Below are positions 45,928-54,202 of a stretch of DNA of 64,000 bases, piece by piece. The stretch is from NCBI GenBank assembly GCA_003856375.1, contig CP034120.1, forward strand, positions 620,001 through 684,000, read 5' to 3'. The notes below the pieces were generated by a model. That model worked only from the letters and a program-made list of their open reading frames with translations. It was not told the origin of the DNA and did no database searches. This stretch comes from Glaciecola amylolytica (GTDB taxonomy: Bacteria > Bacteroidota > Bacteroidia > Flavobacteriales_D > Crocinitomicaceae). Numbering within the stretch: position 1 is the stretch's first letter; every line of letters begins with the position of its first letter. The translations under genes were made by a program, and so were the position numbers.

Positions 45928-47487
45928 TCATTTCAGTGGCAAACTCACCCGGATGGTGGTTCCTTTTCCGATCTCAGAATGTACTACGTATACTTTTCCT
46001 TTATGATATTCTTTCACAATTCGTTTCACCAGAGATAATCCCAATCCCCAACCTCTTTTTTTCGTGGTGTAACCCGGTTCGAAAATGGATTTGAATTGTT
46101 TGGGAAGCAAGCCTTTTCCTGTGTCGGAAATTTCGATATGTACTCGTTCCGGAACTGTTTTAATTAAGACATCCAGTTTTCCTTTTGATTCCATTGCATC
46201 AACCGCATTCCGGATAATGTTTTCCATTACCCATTCCATCAGCTGTTTGTTGTGACTGACCAAAATAGGATCATCCTCGTAATGAGTTGTCATTTCTACT
46301 TTTTGAGAAATTCGTGGACGCAGATAATCCATCACTCCCTGAACGGTGAGGCGAATATCTGTTTGCGTCAGATGCGTTTCGGAACCGATTTTTGAGAAAC
46401 GCTGCGAAACGGTATCCAAACGTTCCACATCTTTTTGCATTTCCGAAATAATGCTCGGATCTACATTTTGTGTTTCCAATAATTGAATCCAGGCCATCAA
46501 AGAAGAAAGCGGTGTTCCCATTTGATGAGCAGTTTCTTTTGCCATTCCTGCCCAAACCTGATTTTGTTCCGCCTTCCGGAAGGTGCTGAAGAGCAGGTAG
46601 CCGATGAAAATGAACACACCGATAATTAAAAACTGAATATAGGGAAAGAACTGTAATTGCTTCAACTCATCGGAATTGTCATAATACAACCAGTTTTGCT
46701 GGTCCGGACCAAAAGAAATGACAATCGGTTCGTTTACTTTTTCCAATGAATTGAGGGTTTTCTCCAAATTCTCCGGACTGGTTTTTTCTTTGGGGAGATT
46801 ACTGGAAATTAACGAGTCCTTTTCTTTATCCATGAGTACCACCGGAATCAGCTTGGAATCATTAATCAATTCATTGTTGAATGCGGAAATGAGTGAATCC
46901 CGTTCTTTTTCCAGTTGAATGGTGCGTTTGGTATCGGTGTAAAAAGAAGTCATGGTTAAGCCCTTTACCACCTCAATCCGGAATGGTTTGTGTTTTTTCT
47001 CCCAAACAGTCGTCAAAATCAGCAAGCTGTCTTCGTATTTTTTGACCAATTCTTTCTTGGTCAGTTCAGGGTATATTTTCCGCAGATCACTCGTATCGAA
47101 ATCAAGATTGGTGTAACCGGAAATTTGATTGTCACCATCTACCAGAATAACCGGAATATCTTTGTTTTCACTGATAATGGTAATCGGGAAATGGTAATCC
47201 GGAAAAACGTTTCCTGTAACAGGTTTGGAGATTTCCTTTGTTGCTTCAAGGTATAATTTGATCTTTCGGCGCTCATGTCCGCGAAGCTGTTGGAAAGCAC
47301 GATCGGTAAATTCAACCAATTCAGCTTTTTTCTTGATTGCCTCGGCCCATTGTTTGGCGCGTAAACGCTCGCGGTCGGACACTTTTTGAACCGTAGAATT
47401 AGATACCCAAAGTGATATGGCAACTGTAATGAGTGCAATCACCAGCAGGACAATTTTCCATGTTTGTTTGTTGGAGTATAAATTCAT
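45928..47487 (-). CDS. Orphan sensor histidine kinase
   Basis: A 519-residue membrane kinase. TM1 is at about residues 10-28, a periplasmic sensor region runs from about 30 to 280, and TM2 is at about 281-303. Then come the phospho-acceptor helix with His321 (KETAHQMGTPLSSL) and the HATPase domain with the N box (ENIIRNAVDAMESKG) and G boxes (DTGKGL, GWGLGLSLVKRIV). HAMP is not obvious. No response regulator lies next to it. The signal is unknown. Its start is 70 nt from a dispersed 38-bp repeat. Confidence 0.9.
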   Translation of the reverse strand: MNLYSNKQTWKIVLLVIALITVAISLWVSNSTVQKVSDRERLRAKQWAEAIKKKAELVEFTDRAFQQLRGHERRKIKLYLEATKEISKPVTGNVFPDYHFPITIISENKDIPVILVDGDNQISGYTNLDFDTSDLRKIYPELTKKELVKKYEDSLLILTTVWEKKHKPFRIEVVKGLTMTSFYTDTKRTIQLEKERDSLISAFNNELINDSKLIPVVLMDKEKDSLISSNLPKEKTSPENLEKTLNSLEKVNEPIVISFGPDQQNWLYYDNSDELKQLQFFPYIQFLIIGVFIFIGYLLFSTFRKAEQNQVWAGMAKETAHQMGTPLSSLMAWIQLLETQNVDPSIISEMQKDVERLDTVSQRFSKIGSETHLTQTDIRLTVQGVMDYLRPRISQKVEMTTHYEDDPILVSHNKQLMEWVMENIIRNAVDAMESKGKLDVLIKTVPERVHIEISDTGKGLLPKQFKSIFEPGYTTKKRGWGLGLSLVKRIVKEYHKGKVYVVHSEIGKGTTIRVSLPLK

Positions 47488-47555
47488 GTGTTACGAATGT
47501 AATTAAAAACGTTGTTTTGGCTGTGAAATTGTGGTAAGAATAAATTCTTGGTTCT

Positions 47556-47593
47556 AAGTTCGCGATATTGCGAACAGCCCTTTGTTTTATTGG
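47556..47593 (-). repeat. Dispersed 38-bp repeat, copy 2
   Basis: Reverse-oriented copy of 36541-36578 with a single mismatch (CCAATAAAAC instead of CCAGTAAAAC). It lies between two divergent genes. The core is the same GTTCGC-N6-GCGAAC inverted repeat. Confidence 0.85.
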
Positions 47594-47642
47594 ATCTCAG
47601 AAGTTAAAAGTGAGCAAAATTTCCCCCTTTCGATTTTTAAGA

Positions 47643-47650
47643 TAATTTTG
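47643..47650 (+). promoter_or_regulatory. -10 element just before the 141-aa membrane protein gene
   Basis: TAATTTTG matches the TAnnTTTG consensus exactly and ends 4 nt before the ATG at 47655. Transcription would start at or near the start codon, which implies a leaderless message. No clear -33 element is visible. Confidence 0.4.
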
Positions 47651-47654
47651 ACAT

Positions 47655-48080
47655 ATGTTACATCATTTGACTACAAGAGAAAAGCTTGTTCTGCTTATAA
47701 TCGGAATATTGTTGCTGACCTCTTATGTTGTTCCGGCAGTAAACATTCAGGATTTTGCAAAAATGGCAGAGGAAGAGCGTTGGATTGATGAAATCACCTG
47801 GGGTTATGAAGATCAGTATGTTGTCATTACAATTGTTTACGCGCTCATTTTGTTATTGCCTTGTTTTTTTCGACCTAAAAAGTGGTCTCTCGAGATCTTG
47901 AGAGTGTTTTTAATTCTTCTGATTCTGTTTATCCCGTTTAGTTTTCTGTTCGCAGTTGCTTATATGATTCCGGTTGGAATGGAGCCGCTTTTGGGAAGGT
48001 ATTTGGTGATTTCAGGCTTTTTGATGACCATTGTATTTTGTATTCGGTTTTATTTTCGCGGGAAGCAATTCATTAAATAA
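47655..48080 (+). CDS. Membrane protein with about four helices, 141 aa
   Basis: Hydrophobic protein with membrane segments near residues 10-28, 57-73, 82-103 and 113-132, and a short acidic loop between the first two (MAEEERWIDE). The family is not recognised. It is followed 7 nt later by a gene for an exported protein, so the two are probably co-expressed. Confidence 0.65.
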   Translation: MLHHLTTREKLVLLIIGILLLTSYVVPAVNIQDFAKMAEEERWIDEITWGYEDQYVVITIVYALILLLPCFFRPKKWSLEILRVFLILLILFIPFSFLFAVAYMIPVGMEPLLGRYLVISGFLMTIVFCIRFYFRGKQFIK

Positions 48081-48087
48081 AAATAGA

Positions 48088-48978
48088 ATGATCTGGAAAC
48101 GTGTGTTGGTTTTGATTTTATATGTGATGATTTCTGATTTCTCGGAAGCGACACTGATTTCATCCTATGAACCATTTGCGCGGATGAATGCTGCGAAAAC
48201 CTACTATTTTGTCAGCGTTCCGGAAAGTCCGAATTCTGATAAAGGGTATACAGCTGTTTTCGACGCCAAAACAAAGATCCTGAAATTTAAAATAAACATG
48301 TTTTTTAAAGAACGCAGGGCAGCTCTCACGAATGATGGAAGACAAATCATTCAGGTGAATATTAACATGAGTAAGTCTGTAGAAAATTGTTCTGTTACAA
48401 TCTACACCGATCAGGAGGAAACTAAAACCCTTCAAGTCTTTCAGAAAAAAAGCAAGTGGGTAGAAGATATTTACTCCGTTTCACATCTGTCTGATATATG
48501 GGAAGAGAATAACAAAACAGTACTTTATACCAGCGATTCGATTTACAGGATAGATCAGAGCAGTTTTCTTGTAACAGCTCAAAAGAATGATCTTCCTAAA
48601 ACGGGTAAGTCTTATGAACAGTATAATAAGGGAAATCTGAGAAATGACTTGTTTTTCGATATCTCGGAATTGAAGCCGGGAAAACTTCCCTTGATCCGGC
48701 AACTTGAAAAAGATCTGAATGTCAAACTGGTCAATGATAAAGAGAAAGCAGCCAGAGCAGTGTTTTTCACATTGACATTGAATGCGGACGGAACATTTGG
48801 TTTTATGGACGTGGAAGCGGCAGAGATTTTGGATCTTTCCAAAGCAAAATGGGTTCCGGATGAAAAGTTAAAACAGATGATCATTCAAAAACTGAAAACA
48901 TATACGTATTTGAAATCTTCGGTTCCTGAAGGTTTGCCTTATTGGGTTTTCACTGGTAAAATGTATTTGTTGCAGTAA
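48088..48978 (+). CDS. Hypothetical exported protein, 296 aa
   Basis: The ATG at 48088 gives a signal peptide (MIWKRVLVLILYVMISDFSEA); the longer frame upstream overlaps the previous gene. The middle is beta-rich. The C-terminal 110 residues ('FTLTLNADGTFGFMDVEAAEI', then '..YLKSSVPEGLPYWVFTGKMYLL') resemble the TonB-C-like tails of Bacteroidota envelope proteins, but this is weak. Directly behind the stop lies the 56-bp tandem array. Confidence 0.6.
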   Translation: MIWKRVLVLILYVMISDFSEATLISSYEPFARMNAAKTYYFVSVPESPNSDKGYTAVFDAKTKILKFKINMFFKERRAALTNDGRQIIQVNINMSKSVENCSVTIYTDQEETKTLQVFQKKSKWVEDIYSVSHLSDIWEENNKTVLYTSDSIYRIDQSSFLVTAQKNDLPKTGKSYEQYNKGNLRNDLFFDISELKPGKLPLIRQLEKDLNVKLVNDKEKAARAVFFTLTLNADGTFGFMDVEAAEILDLSKAKWVPDEKLKQMIIQKLKTYTYLKSSVPEGLPYWVFTGKMYLLQ

Positions 48979-48993
48979 TCCTTTGGATTGCTA

Positions 48994-49609
48994 TTCCTTC
49001 GCGTTGCGCTTGTATCCAGGCTACGCTCAGTCTTCGACAGCTTGCGCTTTTCCTTCACGTTACGCTTGTGTCCAAGCTACGCTCAGTCTTCGACAGCTTG
49101 CGCTTTTCCTTCGCGTTACGCTTGTATCCAGGCTACGCTCAGTCTTCGACAGCTTACGCTTTTCCTTCGCGTTACGCTTGTATCCAAGCTACGCTCAGTC
49201 TTCGACAGCTTACGCTTTTCCTTCGCGTTACGCTTGTATCCAAGCTACGCTCAGTCTTCGACAGCTTACGCTTTTCCTTCGCGTTACGCTTGTATCCAAG
49301 CTACGCTCAGTCTTCGACAGCTTACGCTTTTCCTTCGCGTTACGCTTGTGTCCAAGCTACGCTCAGTCTTCGACAGCTTACGCTTTTCCTTCGCGTTACG
49401 CTTGTGTCCAAGCTACGCTCAGTCTTCGACAGCTTACGCTTTTCCTTCGCGTTACGCTTGTGTCCAAGCTACGCTCAGTCTTCGACAGCTTACGCTTTTC
49501 CTTCGCGTTACGCTTGTGTCCAAGCTACGCTCAGTCTTCGACAGCTTACGCTTTTCCTTCGCGTTACGCTTGTGTCCAAGCTACGCTCAGTCTTCGACAG
49601 CTTGCGCTG
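48994..49609. repeat. 56-bp tandem array, 11 copies
   Basis: Eleven head-to-tail copies of a 56-bp unit (opening TTCCTTCGCGTTACGCTTGT) with few substitutions: GTATCC or GTGTCC, AGGCT or AAGCT, and GCTTGCGC or GCTTACGC. The end copies share the GCTTGCGC variant, and inner copies share GCTTACGC. All three forward frames are open throughout, giving spurious 189-214 codon frames; since 56 is not a multiple of 3 each frame cycles through the same three peptides. It is not a CRISPR array, as there are no unique spacers. It is GC-richer than its surroundings. Confidence 0.95.
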
Positions 49610-49668
49610 TCTCTTATTTAGCTTCATTCTGAATTAACCCATTCGCACTCAGAAAAATCGATTTTGAT

Positions 49669-49676
49669 TAATTTTG
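49669..49676 (+). promoter_or_regulatory. -10 element of the class I fumarase gene
   Basis: TAATTTTG is an exact TAnnTTTG match, 86 nt upstream of the ATG at 49762 and 60 nt after the end of the tandem array. The interval also holds AT-poor leader sequence without further signals. Confidence 0.5.
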
Positions 49677-49761
49677 CACCTGAAACAAGAAAAAGCAACG
49701 CTTTTGATGCAGGCAAGCGGTAGCGCGGCCTCCATTAAACTTGCTTTTTGACGAATAAACA

Positions 49762-51369
49762 ATGATGGCTGACTTTTTTTACCAGGAACCGTATCCGATT
49801 CTGAAGGATACGACAGAATACCGCAAAATTTCGTCCGACTATGTAAGCGTAGAGAAAATCGGGAACAGAGAAGTGTTAAACATTGATCCGAAAGGATTGG
49901 AGCTTCTTGCTCAGGAAGCATTGGGTGATGTGTCATTCTATTTGCGAACTTCCCATTTGGAGAAATTACGTGCAATTCTGGATGATCCCGAAGCAACGGA
50001 TAACGATCGTTTTGTAGCATACAATTTATTGCAGAACGCAACCATTGCGGCAGAAGGGCAATTACCTTCCTGTCAGGACACCGGAACGGCGATTGTGGTT
50101 GGTAAAAAAGGAGAAAACGTATATACAGGGGCAAATGATGCCGAGTATCTTTCCAAAGGAATTTACAATACTTATCAGGAAAAGAATTTGCGTTATTCTC
50201 AGATTGTAGCTCTGGACATGTTCGAAGAAAAGAATTCCGGTTCCAATCTTCCGGCGCAAATCGATCTGTATGCATCTCAGGGAGCGAAGTACGAATTTTT
50301 ATTCTTAGCAAAAGGAGGAGGTTCGGCAAACAAAACGTTCTTGTATCAAAAAACGAAATCCTTGTTGAATGACGCTTCTTTGGAAGAATTCATCAAAGAA
50401 AAAATCAAAGATCTCGGAACTTCAGCTTGCCCACCGTATCACCTGGCATTTGTAGTAGGAGGAACCTCTGCAGAAGCAAATTTGGCTGCGGTGAAAAAAG
50501 CATCAGCCGGTTATTACGATCATCTTCCGACAGAAGGAAATATGGGCGGCCAGGCTTTCCGCGATTTGGAATGGGAAAAACGCGTTCAGAAAATTTGTCA
50601 GGAAAGTACTATCGGAGCACAATTCGGAGGAAAGTATTTTACACATGATGTTCGTGTGATCCGTCTTCCGCGCCACGCAGCATCTTGTCCGGTTGGATTA
50701 GGAGTTTCCTGTTCTGCAGACAGAAATATCAAAGCAAAAATCACAAAAGAAGGTTTGTTCGTAGAACAGCTGGAGAAAAATCCACGTCGTTTGCTGCCTG
50801 AAGTTCCTCCACATTTGGAGCCGCCGGTAAATATTGATTTGGACAGACCAATGGCAGAAGTATTGGCTGAATTGTCGAAATATCCGATCAAAACGCGTTT
50901 GAAGTTGAACGGAACACTCATTGTAGCTCGTGATGCTGCTCATGCGAGAATCAAAGAATTGTTGGATGCAGGTCAGCCAATGCCGGAATATTTCAAAAAC
51001 CACCCGGTTTATTATGCTGGACCGGCAAAAACTCCGGAAGGAATGCCTTCAGGAAGCTTCGGACCAACAACTGCCGGACGAATGGATTCCTACGTGGACT
51101 TGTTCCAAAGCATGGGAGGAAGTATGATTATGCTTGCAAAAGGAAATCGTTCGAAAGACGTAACGAATGCGTGTCATAAATACGGTGGATTCTATTTGGG
51201 ATCAATCGGTGGCCCGGCTGCGATTTTGGCAAAGGAAAATATCCTTTCTGTGGAGTTGGTTGATTTTGAAGATATGGGAATGGAAGCCGTTCGCAAGATC
51301 ACAATCAAAGATTTCCCGGCGTTTATTATTACTGATGATAAAGGAAATGACTTCTTCGCGAATTTGTAG
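49762..51369 (+). CDS. fumA: Fumarate hydratase class I (4Fe-4S)
   Basis: A 535-residue class I fumarase of the FumA/FumB type, interconverting fumarate and malate. The N-terminal alpha domain holds Cys104 ([10 protein letters not shown]) and Cys223 ([10 protein letters not shown]). Cys316 (GVSCSADRN) completes the set of three iron-sulfur ligands expected from the E. coli enzyme. The C-terminal beta domain has '[21 protein letters not shown]'. The enzyme is oxygen-labile in relatives. An unrelated class II fumarase is encoded 7 kb downstream. A terminator follows. Confidence 0.93.
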   Translation: MMADFFYQEPYPILKDTTEYRKISSDYVSVEKIGNREVLNIDPKGLELLAQEALGDVSFYLRTSHLEKLRAILDDPEATDNDRFVAYNLLQNATIAAEGQLPSCQDTGTAIVVGKKGENVYTGANDAEYLSKGIYNTYQEKNLRYSQIVALDMFEEKNSGSNLPAQIDLYASQGAKYEFLFLAKGGGSANKTFLYQKTKSLLNDASLEEFIKEKIKDLGTSACPPYHLAFVVGGTSAEANLAAVKKASAGYYDHLPTEGNMGGQAFRDLEWEKRVQKICQESTIGAQFGGKYFTHDVRVIRLPRHAASCPVGLGVSCSADRNIKAKITKEGLFVEQLEKNPRRLLPEVPPHLEPPVNIDLDRPMAEVLAELSKYPIKTRLKLNGTLIVARDAAHARIKELLDAGQPMPEYFKNHPVYYAGPAKTPEGMPSGSFGPTTAGRMDSYVDLFQSMGGSMIMLAKGNRSKDVTNACHKYGGFYLGSIGGPAAILAKENILSVELVDFEDMGMEAVRKITIKDFPAFIITDDKGNDFFANL

Positions 51370-51389
51370 AAGTTAAAATTGATTAGAAT

Positions 51390-51425
51390 AAAAAAAGGAA
51401 TCGGCTTGTGTCGGTTCCTTTTTTT
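51390..51425 (+). terminator. Terminator of the class I fumarase gene
   Basis: AAAAAAAGGAA (51390-51400) pairs with TTCCTTTTTTT (51415-51425), the T run serving as the tail. It lies 20 nt past the stop codon. Confidence 0.8.
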
Positions 51426-51580
51426 GTTTTCTGTCTCTTTGAGAGTAGTGCATTTTCATTTGTCAGTTCGAGTAGCGCAGCATGTCGAGAATGTAAACGA
51501 TGAAGAAACAGAATTCCCTGAAACACGTTCGCGAATTGAGGGCGTAATGGTTTCATTGGAAGGAGCTCGTAAGTAGAAAC

Positions 51581-51616
51581 AAAAAAGAGACCGCCGTTTT
51601 CACAGTCGATCTCTTT
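51581..51616 (-). terminator. Terminator of the lipoprotein gene at 51651-52589
   Basis: On the reverse strand AAAGAGA pairs with TCTCTTT (51610-51616 with 51584-51590), followed by more T. It is 35 nt past the stop. Some inner pairs extend the stem. Confidence 0.7.
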
Positions 51617-51650
51617 CATATTACTTTTAAAAACTAACTCGTTTAACTTT

Positions 51651-52589
51651 TTAAAGTTCTACTTCATAATCGTCACCTTTGTTATCTTCTCCGATGAATC
51701 CGATTACTTTCTCTCCTGCGAATACTCTGTAGTACAAAACAAGACTAGTTTTTCCTGGGGCAATCTGAGATGGTCTCTCTCCGAAAGTCGGATCTGACTC
51801 AGGAATTCCTTTACCATATTCTGTTACAATCCATGGCATGCTTACCCACGCTTGTTCCGAAGCAGAAGAGTTTTCAATATCCAATTCCAATTTCACGAAA
51901 GTTGTAGATTCCATTCCAGGGAATGCCGCACGGAATTTTTTCACTTTCTCGTCATTCACATTGTACGTGATGCCCTTGAATGTATATGTTTTTGTTAACT
52001 CGAAGATGATGTCTTCAACTTCAATACTAGCTTCCAAATCAAATGCTTCCTCTGCCGGAGCGTTCAATTTCTTCAATGGCAGCAAAGCTTCTTTCTTTTC
52101 TTTGCTTAAATCTATTTCCAAAGCATTTTTAGTGCTGGCTCCTAAATACAGGTTGTCCAGTTTAGCATCTACAGGAACACTGAATACCGCATAACCTGAT
52201 TCGTAAGTGGATGTTAGTCCTTTGAAAGTTGGTCCTGTAGCAAGAGAAACACTTGCAGGATAAGTCTTTTTAGTGGAAGCATCGAAAAGTGCAATGTTTG
52301 TTTCCAACATTCCGATATCAGCATCCATATCCGTTGATTGAACTGAGAATTCTACTTTTACCAGTTTGTCATCTCCGCTTTTCGGGCTGAAATCTTCTTT
52401 TCCATCCCAGTCGTCTGTCACAGTTGTCAAACTAATGACGTTGAAAACAGGCTCTCCTTCTTCATTGTTTTTCCCGTTAAGGAAACCTTTCACATTGGAA
52501 GTGTATTCCGTCACTTTGCTTTCAGGAGTTCTTGAACAAGAAGCTAAAAAAGATCCACCGATAAGCAGGTATAAAAGTTGTTTTTTCAT
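51651..52589 (-). CDS. Lipoprotein with two beta-sandwich domains, 312 aa
   Basis: Lipoprotein signal with lipobox FLASC (Cys near residue 18). Two similar-sized beta-rich domains follow (about 45-165 and 190-312), in style like DUF4352/telokin-like exported domains ('KLVKVEFSVQSTDMDADIGML', 'TFVKLELDIENSSASEQAW'). Function unknown. It is monocistronic, with its own -10 element (TACCTTTG on the reverse strand, 52615-52622) and a terminator. Confidence 0.75.
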   Translation of the reverse strand: MKKQLLYLLIGGSFLASCSRTPESKVTEYTSNVKGFLNGKNNEEGEPVFNVISLTTVTDDWDGKEDFSPKSGDDKLVKVEFSVQSTDMDADIGMLETNIALFDASTKKTYPASVSLATGPTFKGLTSTYESGYAVFSVPVDAKLDNLYLGASTKNALEIDLSKEKKEALLPLKKLNAPAEEAFDLEASIEVEDIIFELTKTYTFKGITYNVNDEKVKKFRAAFPGMESTTFVKLELDIENSSASEQAWVSMPWIVTEYGKGIPESDPTFGERPSQIAPGKTSLVLYYRVFAGEKVIGFIGEDNKGDDYEVEL

Positions 52590-52614
52590 TGGTTATAAAT
52601 TTGTAATGCAGTGG

Positions 52615-52622
52615 CAAAGGTA
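52615..52622 (-). promoter_or_regulatory. -10 element of the 312-aa lipoprotein gene
   Basis: TACCTTTG on the reverse strand, an exact TAnnTTTG match, lies 25 nt before the start codon at 52589. Confidence 0.55.
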
Positions 52623-52744
52623 GCCATTCCTCCCTGTGGGCGAAGAAATGCAGCTAAAAGTTAAAAGCAAATTGATATTCGCTTGATATTGGATAATAAG
52701 CGTTGGGTTTTGGGATGTTTTCGATTTTTTTATTTTGGAAGCAG

Positions 52745-53992
52745 CTACTCTTTAATCAATCGAAGCATTTCCGAATGGCGACCTTGAAAACGCAGCAGGT
52801 AAATTCCGCTTTCTTGTCCTGAAAGATCAATCACAGAGTTGTTTCCGCTCAGAATTACTTGCCCCGTCGTATTCAAAACCTCATAAGAGCTTTCCTTATA
52901 ATCATCCGATAATCTGAAAATTCCGTTTGAAGGATTGGGATAAATACTCAAAGAAGTTGTTTCGGATTCGTCCAGACTAAGGAAATTTCCGGAGTAACCA
53001 TATACGTTGGATCGTGTGAAATCAAAGGTTCCAAAATAGAGACGTCCGTTGTATTCTACTCCTGTATTCAAAATACTTTCCGGATGTGTGAAATTGTAAG
53101 TGGTCCATTGCTGACCGTCCCAACTGGCAATATCGTCTGCAGCTTGATTGCCGATTTCGTCAAAATCACCGAGTGCAAAGAGAAGATTGCCGCAAGGGAC
53201 CAAAGCACGAATTCCGTTCCAGCTGGTTCCGGTAATGCTCATACCAACATCAGACCAGGAAGTTCCATTCCATTTAGCAATATTCTTAGCTGTTACACCA
53301 CCTGCTTCATTGAAGCTACCAGCGATATAAAGCTCATTTTGGTAGACTACGGCTTCCGTAACGTTGCTGCCTACACCTGTTCCCAAAGCTTCCCAGGTGC
53401 TTCCGTTCCACAAAGCAATGTTTCGTACGGGAACTCCTTCCAACTCAGTAAAATTTCCCATTACACAGAGTTTACCCTGATAGCTGATCATTTTGAAAAT
53501 GCTCACATTTCCTGTTGTAGAAAGATCTTTAAAGGGGAGAAAAGAGCCCGATGCTGTTTTTCGGCGAATGACACCACCAGGTGTAGCGACATATAAATAA
53601 TTTTCATCTGCAAGAATGCTCCAGTGGTTTGAGTTTGATCCGCCAGCTTGTTGCCAGGTAGAACCGTTCCATTTCGCAACACCAATGTTTGGATCGAATG
53701 TAAAACCCCAATCTCCAACAGCGTAAAGTTCATTGTTGAAAACCGCAAACTCACGCGGGCCACCACCTCCAATCAGGTTCGTGTGACGTATGATGCTTGA
53801 ACCATTGTAATAAGCTGACCAATAGCAGTGAATGCTGTCCTGATTGTTTGTGAAATTTCCACCAATGAATAACTTGTTGTCAAAGACAATCATGTCTCTG
53901 ATCACTTGATTAAAATGAGTTAAGGTATCAAATTGTGCATTTGACCGCTGTAAACCAAGAAAAAGAAAGATCAGAAGGATAGATATTTTCAT
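52745..53992 (-). CDS. T9SS type A cargo with Kelch-like repeats
   Basis: The ATG at 53992 gives a signal peptide (MKISILLIFLFLGLQRSNAQ); upstream in-frame starts spoil it. The protein has 415 residues. The middle repeats a unit of the type 'NIAKWNGTSW..G' about every 45-50 residues, with 'LYIAGSF' strands: a beta-propeller-like or Delta-60/Kelch-like array. The last 80 residues are the type A sorting domain ('LSIYPNPSNGIFRL', 'SGIYLLRF'). It is a surface or secreted protein of unknown target. Confidence 0.85.
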   Translation of the reverse strand: MKISILLIFLFLGLQRSNAQFDTLTHFNQVIRDMIVFDNKLFIGGNFTNNQDSIHCYWSAYYNGSSIIRHTNLIGGGGPREFAVFNNELYAVGDWGFTFDPNIGVAKWNGSTWQQAGGSNSNHWSILADENYLYVATPGGVIRRKTASGSFLPFKDLSTTGNVSIFKMISYQGKLCVMGNFTELEGVPVRNIALWNGSTWEALGTGVGSNVTEAVVYQNELYIAGSFNEAGGVTAKNIAKWNGTSWSDVGMSITGTSWNGIRALVPCGNLLFALGDFDEIGNQAADDIASWDGQQWTTYNFTHPESILNTGVEYNGRLYFGTFDFTRSNVYGYSGNFLSLDESETTSLSIYPNPSNGIFRLSDDYKESSYEVLNTTGQVILSGNNSVIDLSGQESGIYLLRFQGRHSEMLRLIKE

Positions 53993-54025
53993 AGATTGAA
54001 TATCGAATTCGGGGTTAATCGAAAA

Positions 54026-54033
54026 CAAAAATA
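54026..54033 (-). promoter_or_regulatory. -10 element of the Kelch-like T9SS cargo gene
   Basis: TATTTTTG on the reverse strand, an exact TAnnTTTG match, lies 33 nt before the chosen start at 53992. This supports that start over the longer in-frame one at 54028, which would overlap the promoter. Confidence 0.5.
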
Positions 54034-54202
54034 CATTTATTATTTGAGCTTTTTCGGGGCATTATCTTCTCTTTGAGAAAGGAATGAAGGAATGATTCCT
54101 TTATCCAAGGCACAATTTTTGCTGTAATTCACCGAAATTTTTTCCAAACACATTAAACGTTTTACTGCGGAAACAATCAAAGTAGAGACACAAACCCATT
54201 TT

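Noticed and set aside
48994-49609. CRISPR array
   Set aside because: The units are contiguous with no variable spacers between repeats, and no cas genes are present.
48983-49637. Three overlapping forward reading frames of 189-214 codons
   Set aside because: They are the three readings of the 56-bp tandem array, repeat the same peptide cycle, and have no start signals or homology expected of a protein.
51379-51576. 65-codon frame after the class I fumarase
   Set aside because: It begins over the terminator hairpin and has no coding character; the region is intergenic.
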